Assembly (NCBI GenBank): GCA_001725155.1
Contig: MEFP01000030.1
Location: 558,001 to 622,000, forward strand
DNA length: 64,000 bases
Direction of reading: 5' to 3'
DNA from: Lysobacteraceae bacterium SCN 69-320
GTDB taxonomy: Bacteria; Pseudomonadota; Gammaproteobacteria; Xanthomonadales; Rhodanobacteraceae
A program made the position numbers and the translations under genes. Under the pieces are notes generated by a model, which worked only from the letters and a program-made list of their open reading frames with translations, searched no databases and was not told the origin of the DNA. Positions within the stretch are counted from its first letter, which is position 1; every line of letters starts with the position of its first letter. Of the stretch, positions 7,481 through 16,517 are shown piece after piece.

Positions 7481-10400
7481 GTGAGTGCCGACATCCTGAC
7501 ACCCGAACTGCCTGCGCCGGCCGACGCCGCGCGGGCGCGCATGACCGCCGCCTACTGCCGCGACGAGACCGAAGCCGTCAACGAACTCGTGGCCCAGGCC
7601 GCGCTGCCGCCGGCCGAGCGCGATCTCGTGCTGGCCCGCGCCGGCGAACTGGTCGCCCGCGTCCGCGCCAAGGCCGACCAGAAGTCCGCGGTCGAATCCT
7701 TCATGCGCGAGTACGACCTGTCTTCCGAGGAAGGCGTGCTGCTGATGTGCGTGGCCGAAGCGCTGCTGCGCATTCCGGACAAGGAGACCGCCGACAAGCT
7801 GATCTCCGACAAGCTCGGCGAGGCGAACTGGGAGTCCCACCTCGGCAAGAGCGATTCGGTGCTCGTCAACGCCGGCACCTGGGGCCTGATGCTGACCGGC
7901 AAGCTGGTCACCCTGGCCGACGAGACCCAGCGCAATTTCCTGGGCGCGCTGAAGCGGCTGATCGGCCGCGCCGGCGAGCCGGTGATCCGCCTGGCCGTGC
8001 GCCAGGCCATGCGCATCATGGGCCACCAGTTCGTCATGGGGCGCACGATCAAGGAAGCGCTGGACCGGGCCGAGGAAAAGGAGAACAAGGTCTATCGCTA
8101 TTCCTACGACATGCTCGGCGAAGGCGCGCTGACCACGCCCGACGGCGCGCGCTATCACCGCGCCTACATCGACGCGATCAAGGCGCTCGGCGCGCGCGGC
8201 CCGTTCGCCAACGTGCTGGACGCGCCGTCGATCTCGATCAAGCTGTCGGCGCTGCATCCGCGCTACGAGGTGGCCAAGCGCGAGCGCGTGTTCGCCGAGC
8301 TGCAGCCCAGGCTGCTCGAACTCGCGCAGCTGGCCAAGGCGCAGGGCATCTGCCTGACCGTCGACGCGGAAGAATCCGAGCGGCTGGAAATCTCGCTGGA
8401 CCTGATCGCCGCCGTGCACGCGGATCCGTCGCTGGCCGGCTGGCAGGGCTTCGGTCTCGCCGTGCAGGCGTACCAGAAGCGCGCGCCGTTCGTGATCGAC
8501 TGGCTGGCCGAAAAGGCCCGCGCGAACGGCCAGCGCTGGTGCGTGCGCCTGGTCAAGGGCGCCTACTGGGACTCCGAGGTCAAGCGCGCGCAGGAAAGCG
8601 GCCACGCCGGCTATCCGGTGTACACGCGCAAGCCCAATACCGACGTGTCGTACCTGGCCTGCGCGCGGCGCCTGTTCGACTACGGCGAACTGTTCTATCC
8701 GGCCTTCGCCACGCACAACGCGCACACGATCGCGGCCATCCATCACATGGCGCGCGGCCGTCCGTTCGAATTCCAGCGCCTGCACGGCATGGGTGCGGAC
8801 CTCTACGCCGAAGTCATCGGCGAAAAGAACATGAACGTGCCGTGCCGCGTCTACGCGCCGGTCGGCTCGCACGAGGACCTGCTGCCGTATCTCGTGCGCC
8901 GCCTGCTGGAGAACGGCGCGAACACGAGCTTCGTCAACCGCATCGTCGACGAAAGCCTGTCGATCCGCGATCTCGTCGCCGACCCGGTCGAGGTCGTGCG
9001 CCATTTCACTACCAAGCCGCATCCGCGCATTCCGCAGCCGGCCGGCCTGTTCGGGGAACAACGGAAGAATTCCATGGGCGTCAATCTCGGTAACGACAAC
9101 GAACTCAAGGCGCTGGCCGACGCGATCGCCGCCTCGCCGCAGACCTGGACCGCGCGGCCGCTGATTCCGGGCGCCACGTTCACCTCGGCGCTGATCCCGG
9201 TGACCGACCCCGCCGACCGCCGCCGCACCGTCGGCAGCTGGCAGCCGGCCGACGCGGCCGCCGTCGACAAGGCCGTGGCCAACGCGGTCGCCGCGCAGCC
9301 GGAGTGGGACCGCACGCCGGCTGCGGGCCGCGCCAAGATCCTCGAGCACACGGCCGACCTCATGGAGGCCAGCCGCGGCGAACTCATCGCGCTGTGCGTG
9401 CGCGAAGCCGGCAAGACCATTCCCGACGCGATCGCCGAAGTGCGCGAAGCGGTCGACTTCTGCCGCTACTACGCCGCGCAGGCGCGCAGGATGCTCGCCC
9501 ACGGCGAGACCCTGCCCGGCCCGACCGGCGAATCCAACCAGCTGTTCCTGCACGGCCGCGGCGTATTCGTCGCGATCAGCCCGTGGAACTTCCCGCTGGC
9601 CATCTTCATGGGTCAGGTCGTCGCCGCGCTGGTGACCGGCAACGCGGTCATCGCCAAGCCGGCCGAGCAGACCAACCTCGTCGCGTTCCGCGCGACCCAG
9701 CTGCTGCACGAGGCCGGCGTGCCGGCCGGCGTGCTGCAGTTCGTGCCCGGCGACGGCGCCACGGTCGGCGCGGCGCTGTGCCGCGACCCGCGCATCGCCG
9801 GCGTCGTGTTCACCGGATCGACCGAGACCGCGCGCGCGATCAACCGCGCGCTGGCCGCGCGCGATGCGGCCATCGCCGTGCTGATCGCCGAGACCGGCGG
9901 CCAGAACGCGCTGATCGCCGACTCCTCGTCGCTGCCCGAACAGGTCGTCAAGGACGCCGTCAGCAGCGCGTTCTATTCGGCCGGCCAGCGCTGTTCCTGC
10001 GCGCGCATCCTGTTCGTGCAGGAAGACATCGCCGACAAGGTCGTCGCGATGCTGGCCGGCGCGATGGACGAGCTGAAGGTCGGCGAGCCGCGCCTGCTGT
10101 CCACCGACATCGGTCCGGTCATCGACGAGGACGCGAAGAAGATCCTCGACGAGCATGCTGCGCGCATGGACAAGGAAGCGAAGCTGATCAAGGTCGCCAA
10201 CCTCGGCGCAGACGCCACGCACGGCACCTTCTTCGCACCGCGCGCCTACGAGATCGCTTCGCTCGATCAGCTCAAGCGCGAAGTGTTCGGCCCGGTGCTG
10301 CACGTGCTGCGCTGGAAGGCGTCGGATCTGGACAAGGTCATCGGCCAGATCAACGCGACCGGCTACGGCCTGACCCTCGGCGTGCACAGCCGCATCGACT

Positions 10401-10630
10401 CGACGATCGAACAGATCGCAAAGGGCGTGAAGGTCGGCAACTGCTACGTCAACCGCAACCAGATCGGCGCGGTCGTCGGCGTGCAGCCGTTCGGCGGCGA
10501 AGGCCTGTCGGGCACCGGCCCGAAAGCCGGCGGCCCGCACTATCTCGCGCGCTTCGTGACCGAGCGCACCCTGACCGTCAACACCACGGCGGCCGGCGGC
10601 AACGCGTCGCTGCTGACGCTCGGCGAATGA
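7481..10630 (+). CDS. putA: Bifunctional proline dehydrogenase / L-glutamate gamma-semialdehyde dehydrogenase PutA
   Basis: The protein oxidises proline to glutamate in two steps. Residues about 80-490 form the FAD proline dehydrogenase barrel (WCVRLVKGAYWDSEVK, RIVDESLSIRDLV) and about 540-1015 the NAD-dependent aldehyde dehydrogenase. The latter shows AISPWNFPLAIFMGQ, catalytic Glu804 in AETGGQNA and nucleophile Cys838 in GQRCSCAR. There is no N-terminal ribbon-helix-helix domain, so this shorter form is not a self-repressor. The GTG at 7481 (1,049 aa) is chosen because homology begins there (SADILTPELP); the frame stays open upstream, so the start is somewhat uncertain. A promoter candidate sits just upstream. 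Confidence 0.93.
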   Translation: MSADILTPELPAPADAARARMTAAYCRDETEAVNELVAQAALPPAERDLVLARAGELVARVRAKADQKSAVESFMREYDLSSEEGVLLMCVAEALLRIPDKETADKLISDKLGEANWESHLGKSDSVLVNAGTWGLMLTGKLVTLADETQRNFLGALKRLIGRAGEPVIRLAVRQAMRIMGHQFVMGRTIKEALDRAEEKENKVYRYSYDMLGEGALTTPDGARYHRAYIDAIKALGARGPFANVLDAPSISIKLSALHPRYEVAKRERVFAELQPRLLELAQLAKAQGICLTVDAEESERLEISLDLIAAVHADPSLAGWQGFGLAVQAYQKRAPFVIDWLAEKARANGQRWCVRLVKGAYWDSEVKRAQESGHAGYPVYTRKPNTDVSYLACARRLFDYGELFYPAFATHNAHTIAAIHHMARGRPFEFQRLHGMGADLYAEVIGEKNMNVPCRVYAPVGSHEDLLPYLVRRLLENGANTSFVNRIVDESLSIRDLVADPVEVVRHFTTKPHPRIPQPAGLFGEQRKNSMGVNLGNDNELKALADAIAASPQTWTARPLIPGATFTSALIPVTDPADRRRTVGSWQPADAAAVDKAVANAVAAQPEWDRTPAAGRAKILEHTADLMEASRGELIALCVREAGKTIPDAIAEVREAVDFCRYYAAQARRMLAHGETLPGPTGESNQLFLHGRGVFVAISPWNFPLAIFMGQVVAALVTGNAVIAKPAEQTNLVAFRATQLLHEAGVPAGVLQFVPGDGATVGAALCRDPRIAGVVFTGSTETARAINRALAARDAAIAVLIAETGGQNALIADSSSLPEQVVKDAVSSAFYSAGQRCSCARILFVQEDIADKVVAMLAGAMDELKVGEPRLLSTDIGPVIDEDAKKILDEHAARMDKEAKLIKVANLGADATHGTFFAPRAYEIASLDQLKREVFGPVLHVLRWKASDLDKVIGQINATGYGLTLGVHSRIDSTIEQIAKGVKVGNCYVNRNQIGAVVGVQPFGGEGLSGTGPKAGGPHYLARFVTERTLTVNTTAAGGNASLLTLGE

Positions 10631-10654
10631 GCTCGACGACCTGCGTGCGGCGGC

Positions 10655-11827
10655 TCAGCCGCCGCCGTAGGTCGCGCGGTACAGCGGGCTCGCGCGCACG
10701 AGTTCGGCCAGCTCGTCAGTACTGAGCTTGCGCTTATGCGTACCGCCCGGCGTCGTCTTGTCGTCCTCGATCACGTCGCTCGGCAGAACCAGGAAATGAC
10801 CGAGCAGCTGCGTGCCGGCGACCTGCTCGTCGTTGCGGATCGTCGCGATCGCATCGTCCCAGCCCTGGCGCAGTTCCGCGGCGCCGTAGCGCTTGCGCAG
10901 CAGTTCGGCAAGCAGCGCGACGTTGCGCATGCCGTCGCCGCCCGGCCGAACCATCACACTGCTGCGCCAGTGTTCTTCCAACTGGTCGGCGATCGCCGCA
11001 TCGAGATCCGCGGCGCGCAGAACCTGCGCGCGCAGATCGTCCTTGCCGAACAGCTCCGCGAGTCCGGCGAAACCGCACATGAATTTCCGCGGGCGCACCG
11101 TGGAGCGATCGAGTACGAGCCCCGGGCCACTGGCCACGAGCGAGCGCTGCTCCGGCTCGGCCAGCACCTCGGTCAGCGTGTCGCTCATTCCACCGAACAG
11201 GTTCCCGGGATCGTCCGCCGGCGGCGTGGCCTGCATGCGCGCGAATAACGCGCGGGCGGCGTCGATGTCGCCGGCGCGAATCCGCTGGCTGACGCGCGCG
11301 AGCTCCAACGTCGCGGCAATCGCCGGAGACGCCGATTCCTGCAGCAGCAGTGCCGCGGCGGGCTCCAGTCCCTGCTCGTAATGGCGCTTCATCGTCGCGA
11401 CCGGAACCGGCCAAGCGCTCAGCGCCCGCAGGCCGGGCACCGTCTCGTTCTCCTCGTCGGCGGCATCCGGCTCGTCGGCATCGGCCTGCTCCGCTTTCGC
11501 TTCGGCGGTCGATTCGGCCATGGACTTCGCCAACGCTTCGGGACTGAGGCTCAGCGCCATCAGCAGCAGATACGACGCCTGATCCGGTTCTTGATAGGCC
11601 GGATCGTCCGCGCGTTCTTCGGCTTCCCGACGCTGCAGCGCGTCGCGCCAGGCCGGCCACAGCGCCGCCGCATCGGCCGGGCCGCACTTGAGCCAGCGCA
11701 TCAGCAGATACGGAGCGCCGTCCACGACGGGATCGGCCAATTGCAGCTGCGCGGCCGACGGCGCCGGCGGACAGGCCATCGCCGCACCGACGGCGAACAG
11801 CAGCAGTGCTGCGAGTACGGACCGCAT
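10655..11827 (-). CDS. Secreted protein of unknown function (paralog A of the pair around the BI-1 gene)
   Basis: The 390-aa product begins MRSVLAALLLFAVGAAMACP, a clear signal peptide with an AMA cleavage site just before Cys-Pro-Pro. The ATG at 11827 has GGGGGA 6 nt upstream, better placed than the ATG at 11833. The mature part is mostly helical and acidic (a run with EADEPDAADEENE) and has no domain I recognise. Near the N-terminus it has LMRWLKCG, and the C-terminal third carries AAELRQGWDDAIATI and VLPSDVIEDD. The same elements occur in the same order in the gene at 13586-14704, so the two are paralogs. Probably periplasmic. Confidence 0.75.
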   Translation of the reverse strand: MRSVLAALLLFAVGAAMACPPAPSAAQLQLADPVVDGAPYLLMRWLKCGPADAAALWPAWRDALQRREAEERADDPAYQEPDQASYLLLMALSLSPEALAKSMAESTAEAKAEQADADEPDAADEENETVPGLRALSAWPVPVATMKRHYEQGLEPAAALLLQESASPAIAATLELARVSQRIRAGDIDAARALFARMQATPPADDPGNLFGGMSDTLTEVLAEPEQRSLVASGPGLVLDRSTVRPRKFMCGFAGLAELFGKDDLRAQVLRAADLDAAIADQLEEHWRSSVMVRPGGDGMRNVALLAELLRKRYGAAELRQGWDDAIATIRNDEQVAGTQLLGHFLVLPSDVIEDDKTTPGGTHKRKLSTDELAELVRASPLYRATYGGG

Positions 11828-12007
11828 CGGCATTCCCCCGATGAACGCGACAGCCGTTGCGGCTGCGCAGGCGCGTCGATCTTAGGCAGGGGATCCGGCG
11901 GGCGGCCAGACGGTCGCCGCCGCACATTCACTGGCGGTTTACGCCGCGATCCGTGCAGCCGCCGGCTCTCGCAGGACGGCGCGCGCGGACCGCGGCGGCG
12001 CCGCGAC

Positions 12008-12445
12008 TCACTTGCGCAGACGGAACACCAGCATGCCCAGTCCGACCAGCAGCATGACCGCGCCGATGCCGTAGAACAGGCCCGATTCGTCCTTGTGATC
12101 GGCCAGGGTCACGGTATGCGGATCTTCCGGCAGGTACTTGACCGACAGCACGGCCGGCTTGTCGTCGGGCTGGTCGCGCAGCGCCTTGCCCTGATCGTTG
12201 CTGAGGCTGACGCTGTCGCTGACGCTCTTGCCGTCCGGCGTCGCGAACGTGATCTTCGCGTGGAAATTGCGCTCGCGGCCGCGCTTGGTGCTCCAGGTGA
12301 CCTCGGTGACCTGGGCTTCGGCGGTGACGCCGTGATCGGCCAGCGCCTTGCTGTCCTTGGCTTCCTTGAAGCCGACATACAGCATGACCGGGCCACCGAC
12401 CAGCAGCACGAGCAGGATGAGGATGGAACGCAGCTTGGAAAACAT
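12008..12445 (-). CDS. DUF3592 family membrane protein
   Basis: The 145-aa protein has an N-terminal helix (about residues 7-26), a soluble beta-rich middle and a C-terminal helix (about 122-140) ending FRLRK. The middle contains VTAEAQVTEVTW and FATPDGKSVSDSVSLS, then PAVLSVKYLPEDPHTV, the usual layout of DUF3592 proteins (two helices around a small extracytoplasmic beta domain). AGGGGA lies 5 nt before the ATG. It sits between the secreted paralog A and the BI-1 gene on the same strand, downstream of a structured T8 element. Function unknown. Confidence 0.78.
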   Translation of the reverse strand: MFSKLRSILILLVLLVGGPVMLYVGFKEAKDSKALADHGVTAEAQVTEVTWSTKRGRERNFHAKITFATPDGKSVSDSVSLSNDQGKALRDQPDDKPAVLSVKYLPEDPHTVTLADHKDESGLFYGIGAVMLLVGLGMLVFRLRK

Positions 12446-12495
12446 GGAAATCCCCTGAGGATGATGAAACGGCGCCGCGGCGCCGCGATGGAGGC

Positions 12496-12563
12496 AAAAA
12501 AAAGCCGTCGCCTTCGCCGCGCCCTTCCTCGCGGCGAATCGATGACGTCGATGTGGTGACGGC
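12496..12563 (-). terminator. Multi-stem structured element ending in T8 (terminator or leader attenuator)
   Basis: An outer 9-bp stem (12504-12512 with 12555-12563, one mismatch on the minus strand) encloses a perfect 9-bp hairpin (12513-12521 with 12530-12538) and a 5-bp hairpin (12538-12542 with 12548-12552). On the minus strand the structure is followed directly by eight Ts (12503-12496). It lies 119 bp past the BI-1 stop and 50 bp ahead of the DUF3592 start, so it could end the BI-1 transcript or attenuate DUF3592. Confidence 0.6.
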
Positions 12564-12622
12564 GCGAACACCGTCCCTGGCTGCACGCCCGCTTGCCGGG
12601 CGCGTGGCCGCGAAGCACGGCC

Positions 12623-12644
12623 GGCGATCCTTCCGTGGATCGCC
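12623..12644 (-). other. Hairpin downstream of the BI-1 gene
   Basis: GGCGATCC (12623-12630) pairs with GGATCGCC (12637-12644) around a 6-nt loop, 37 bp past the BI-1 stop. There is no T run on the minus strand, so it is not a classical terminator; it may protect the 3' end or help Rho-dependent ending. Confidence 0.35.
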
Positions 12645-12681
12645 CGGCGGCAGACCGGCTACGGCCTGCCGCTGTATTGCG

Positions 12682-13386
12682 TCAGTCGTCGCTGCTGGCC
12701 AGCGAGATCAGGATGCGCAGCACATACCAGAGCATCAGCGCGATCGACGCGAACAGGTGCAGCGCCGCGCCGGCCGGACGATCGGTCGGATAGTGGTGGA
12801 TGATGTTGGAGGTGTCGTACAGCACGCAGCCGCCGGCGAAGACGACCATGATCGCCGAGAACCAGATGCCGAGGCTGAAGCCGAAGATCGCGCCGGCGAT
12901 GATCGCGCCGATCGCGCAGAATCCGGCGATCTTGAGGATGCCGCCGAGGAAGGAGAAGTCCTTCTTCGTCGAGAACGCCGTATACGTCAGGCCGGCGACC
13001 AGCAGCAGGGTGATGAAGCCGGCGGCCGGGATGGCCTTGGGCGCGACCATCGCCGCGATCGCGAACAGCGGCGAGAAGATCAGGCTTTCGGCCAGCACGT
13101 AGATGCCGAGGCCGAGCATCTGCTTTTCGTTGCTCTCGGCGTTGTCGGCCCAGTTGGAGGCCAGCCAGCCGACCGCCATGAACGCGCCGAGGAAGCCGAT
13201 CCAGACCCAGCGGCTCGCGCTCATCAGCTTGAGCACGGCCACGCCGACCCCGGACAGGTAGAGCAGGCCCGACACCACGGTGAACGCGAGCAGTGCGACC
13301 GCGAGATACGTGTAGGTCGAGCGGATGAAGGCGACGCGGCTTTCGCCGAGTCCCGCTTCCGGTAGGGTTTGCGCGGTGTAGTCCAT
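12682..13386 (-). CDS. Bax inhibitor-1 / YccA family membrane protein
   Basis: The 234-aa protein has seven hydrophobic helices after a short cytosolic N-terminus (MDYTAQTLPEAGLGESRVAF). It matches the bacterial BI-1/YccA/YbhL group, including the SLGIWFSAIMVVFAGGCVLY stretch with the following DTSNIIHHYPTDRPAGAALH loop, which is highly characteristic. Members act as calcium-leak channels or modulate membrane proteolysis (YccA with FtsH). GGGGG lies 5 nt before the ATG. It is flanked on both sides by the paralogous secreted proteins. Assignment is firm; the local role is not known. Confidence 0.93.
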   Translation of the reverse strand: MDYTAQTLPEAGLGESRVAFIRSTYTYLAVALLAFTVVSGLLYLSGVGVAVLKLMSASRWVWIGFLGAFMAVGWLASNWADNAESNEKQMLGLGIYVLAESLIFSPLFAIAAMVAPKAIPAAGFITLLLVAGLTYTAFSTKKDFSFLGGILKIAGFCAIGAIIAGAIFGFSLGIWFSAIMVVFAGGCVLYDTSNIIHHYPTDRPAGAALHLFASIALMLWYVLRILISLASSDD

Positions 13387-13585
13387 GTGTGCCCCCAGGC
13401 GTTAGTGACGATCGCGACGCGCAGCAGCGGCGACGGCGCAACGACGGGGTTGCGATGATCGCGACATGCGGCGAGAAAGAAGGTTGTTGGCGCTGCGCCG
13501 ATACGATGACTGGCGCTGGCACAGTCTACACGCGGGTCCGGGGCTCAGGCACTGGCGGATTCGTCAAGTTGCGCGCGGCGGCACG

Positions 13586-14704
13586 TTACAGTCCGGCGGC
13601 GTCCGGCAGACCGTCCGGAAACAGCGCCGCGAACAATGGCATCGCGCGCGCGGCAGCGACGGCTTCGTCGCGGCGCAGCGGCCGCCGGATGCTGCGCCGC
13701 GGATCGGCCGGATCGTCTTCGAGCACGGCCGACGGCAACGGCAGCTCCACACCGTAGAGCCGCAGTCCGGGCCGCTCGTCGCCGGTATGGATGGTGGCTT
13801 CGGCATCCAGCCAACCCTGGCGCAGCTGCGCGCGCGAATAGCGCTGCTCGAGCAGCGGCTGCAGGCGCCGCCAATGGAGCGCGACCGGAAACGCCCCCGC
13901 CACCCATTCGTTGCGCAGCAGCAGCGCGAACGCCTCTGTCGTATCGCCGTCGGCGCGCAGTAGATCCGCGCGCAGACCCAGCGGATCGAGCGCGGGATTG
14001 CTGCGCCCGACCTCGCCGCAGGTTTCGGTATGGACAGTGCTGCGCCGGTCGAGCACCCAGGCCTGCGGCTCGGGCTCCACGGGCGACTGCGGATCGAGCA
14101 CCGCGCGCAGTTTGGCGGCCTGCCGCACCATGGCGGCCTCGGTACCCGTCAGGCCCGGCTGCATCTGCACCTGACGATCCAGACGATCGCGCCCGCGCGC
14201 GATCTCGCCGCGGCGTATGTCATGCACGGCGCCGACGAGTTCCGCGAGCCGAGCCAGCGGCGGCTGCAGCGAACCGTCCGTCCGCGCCTGCAACCGTTCG
14301 AAGACGCGCGGCACAGCGGCTTCGAGCCGGCGCGTCGCCGCGTCGATCTCCTCGTCGCGTAGGCGCAGCGGCCGCAGCCAGTCCTCGCGGCCGCGGCTCC
14401 AGCGTGCGTAGGTGCCGGCGAGAAAGTACGGATCCCAGGTGCCCATGTACAGGATGTTGCGCTGCAGGTCCGGCTGGCCGGGCCGGTGCGACGCATCGAG
14501 CGCCGCGTCGAACGCCGGCACGGCTTCGTCCCAGCCGCACTTGAGCAGGCGCAGGACGGCGTATTCGTACAGATCGCGCGCGCCGTCCTCGGCCTGCTGC
14601 CGCGCCGCGAGCTCCGCGGCTGCGGGCAACGGCGGACAGGCGGCCTGCGCCATCGCCGCGGCCAGAGCCATTCCGAGGAACCCCGTTGCCGTCTCGCGGT
14701 TCAT
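13586..14704 (-). CDS. Secreted protein of unknown function (paralog B of the pair around the BI-1 gene)
   Basis: The 372-aa product begins MNRETATGFLGMALAAAMAQ and has a signal peptide that probably ends AQA before Ala-Cys-Pro-Pro. The mature protein has VLRLLKCGWDEA near the N-terminus and, in the last third, RAQLRQGWLDAEATI and PLPSAVLEDD. These match paralog A at 10655-11827 in order and spacing, and both end with a short helix rich in Arg and Ala. The ATG at 14704 is used; a TTG 12 nt upstream is possible because no strong ribosome site is seen. No known domain is recognised. It is probably periplasmic and may act with, or replace, its paralog. Confidence 0.75.
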   Translation of the reverse strand: MNRETATGFLGMALAAAMAQAACPPLPAAAELAARQQAEDGARDLYEYAVLRLLKCGWDEAVPAFDAALDASHRPGQPDLQRNILYMGTWDPYFLAGTYARWSRGREDWLRPLRLRDEEIDAATRRLEAAVPRVFERLQARTDGSLQPPLARLAELVGAVHDIRRGEIARGRDRLDRQVQMQPGLTGTEAAMVRQAAKLRAVLDPQSPVEPEPQAWVLDRRSTVHTETCGEVGRSNPALDPLGLRADLLRADGDTTEAFALLLRNEWVAGAFPVALHWRRLQPLLEQRYSRAQLRQGWLDAEATIHTGDERPGLRLYGVELPLPSAVLEDDPADPRRSIRRPLRRDEAVAAARAMPLFAALFPDGLPDAAGL

Positions 14705-14893
14705 AGCCTTGTCCAAGTCGTGGCGACCACGGCGATGCTGCCGCGAGCGGGTCGCGGGCCACCATCCGGGCGATAACGCCGATTTACCGACGCTTCAGCG
14801 ATTTTTTAACGCGGAGCGCCGGAGGGCATCGGTTAAGCTTGCCCGCCCTGCGGTCAGACCGGCCGCCGGACGCCGTCGAGGAACGCCGACCGC

Positions 14894-16489
14894 ATGTACC
14901 TGGAGCATTACGGCCTCAAGGAAACGCCGTTCTCTATCACCCCGGACCCGCGCTACGTGTTTCTGAGCGAGCGCCACCGGGACGCGCTCGCGCACCTGCT
15001 CTACGGCATCGGCAAGGGCGGCTCCGGCGGTTTCGTGCAGCTGACCGGCGAGGTCGGCACCGGCAAGACCACGCTGTGCCGCCTGCTGCTGGAGCAGCTG
15101 CCGGAAAACACGCGCGTCGCGCTGGTGCTGAACCCCAAGCTCACGCCGGTGGAACTGGTCGAGACGGTCTGCGAGGAACTCAAGCTCGACATCGAGGGCC
15201 GCCGCGGCAGCCTCAAGGCGCTGGTCGACGCGCTCAATACCTTCCTGCTCGACGCCTACGCCCAGGGCCTGCGCGTCGTGCTCATCGTCGACGAGGCACA
15301 GAACCTCTCGGTCGAGGCGCTGGAACAGGTGCGCCTGCTGACCAACCTCGAAACGCCGACGCAGAAGCTGCTGCAGATCATCCTGCTCGGCCAGCCCGAG
15401 CTGCGCCGCCTGCTCGAGCGCGAAGACCTGCGCCAGCTGGCCCAGCGCATCACGGCGCGCTATCACCTGACGCCGCTCAACGGCGAGGAATGCGAAGCCT
15501 ATGTACGCCATCGCATGGCGGTCGCCGGCTCGCGCAAGCTGCCGTTCTCGCGCCTGGGCCTGCGCGCGCTGTACCAGCGGTCCGGCGGCATTCCGCGCCT
15601 GATCAACGTGATTGCCGACCGCGCACTGATGGCCGGCTTCGCGCGCGAGACCGACAGCATCGGCGAACGCCTCGTCGATCTCGCCGCCGACGAGACCTTG
15701 CCGGGACATGCGCGCTATTACCTGCGCCGCTATGGCCGCTGGGTAGCCCTGGGCCTGCTGCTGGTCGCCGCCGGCGCCGGCCTGTGGTGGCGTCAGCGGC
15801 CGCCGCCGGCGGCACCCGTGACGCCCGCCGTCGCGGCGCCGCCGCAGGCGCCGGTCGTCGATGCGGCTGCCGTGCTCGGCGCCAGGCTCGGCACGGTCGA
15901 CGGCGCCGACCTCATGGCCTGGACCCAACTGCTCGCGCGCTGGCAGGTCAGCTCGCGCGACGTCAGCGTGGCCGATGCGGCGCGCTGCCAGACGCACGTT
16001 TTCCCGGGCTTCGACTGCCTGCGCGGTCACGCGACCCTGGAGCAATTGCTGCGCTTCGACCGCCCGCTGCTGCTGGAACTGGAATACGAAGGCCGGCGCG
16101 GCCTGGCACTGCTGCAGGGCGTGGCCGACGACACCGTTAGGCTAGACTTCGCCGGCATCGGCTACCGCCTGACGCGCACGGAACTGCGCCGGGTCTGGCA
16201 AGGCGGCTTCGCCGTGACCTGGCGCGCGCCGGCCGACGCCCCGGTGCCGCTGCGGCTCGGCGATGCCGGCAACGGCGTCAGCTGGATCAAGCAGCGCCTG
16301 GCCCGGCTGGACGGCAACGTGGAAGCAGGCCTGGGGCCGGCCTTCTTCGATGCGGCGCTGGAGGAACGCGTGCGCAAGCTGCAGATCGCCTACGGCCTGA
16401 CCGCCGACGGCATCGTCGGACAGGAGACCCTGTTCGCGTTGTCCTCGCTGGGCGCCGATGGTCCGCGGCTCGCCCGCACAGTGGACTAA
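14894..16489 (+). CDS. gspA: ExeA/GspA-type AAA ATPase with peptidoglycan-binding domain
   Basis: The 531-aa protein starts MYLEHYGLKETPFSITPDPR, the invariant ExeA opening. The AAA domain has Walker A GEVGTGKTT (residues 52-60) and Walker B VVLIVDEAQN (128-137). One membrane helix lies at about 283-299, followed by a Pro/Ala linker, a C39-like segment (about 315-440), and a C-terminal peptidoglycan-binding domain (about 455-520, GNGVSWIKQRLARLDG and GLTADGIVGQETL). With GspB it helps type II secretin assembly through the cell wall. It is followed 28 bp later by gspB. The remaining type II secretion genes are not in this window. Confidence 0.93.
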   Translation: MYLEHYGLKETPFSITPDPRYVFLSERHRDALAHLLYGIGKGGSGGFVQLTGEVGTGKTTLCRLLLEQLPENTRVALVLNPKLTPVELVETVCEELKLDIEGRRGSLKALVDALNTFLLDAYAQGLRVVLIVDEAQNLSVEALEQVRLLTNLETPTQKLLQIILLGQPELRRLLEREDLRQLAQRITARYHLTPLNGEECEAYVRHRMAVAGSRKLPFSRLGLRALYQRSGGIPRLINVIADRALMAGFARETDSIGERLVDLAADETLPGHARYYLRRYGRWVALGLLLVAAGAGLWWRQRPPPAAPVTPAVAAPPQAPVVDAAAVLGARLGTVDGADLMAWTQLLARWQVSSRDVSVADAARCQTHVFPGFDCLRGHATLEQLLRFDRPLLLELEYEGRRGLALLQGVADDTVRLDFAGIGYRLTRTELRRVWQGGFAVTWRAPADAPVPLRLGDAGNGVSWIKQRLARLDGNVEAGLGPAFFDAALEERVRKLQIAYGLTADGIVGQETLFALSSLGADGPRLARTVD

Positions 16490-16517
16490 CCCGATTGACG
16501 ACCAAGACCCGACGCCC

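Noticed and set aside
6973-7542. N-terminal extension of ctaC upstream of 6972
   Set aside because: The frame is open, but the signal peptide, ribosome site and family length all support the start at 6972.
7466-10540. A 1,024-codon open frame opposite putA
   Set aside because: Composition is typical of the antisense of a GC-rich gene and there is no start signal; putA on the plus strand is complete.
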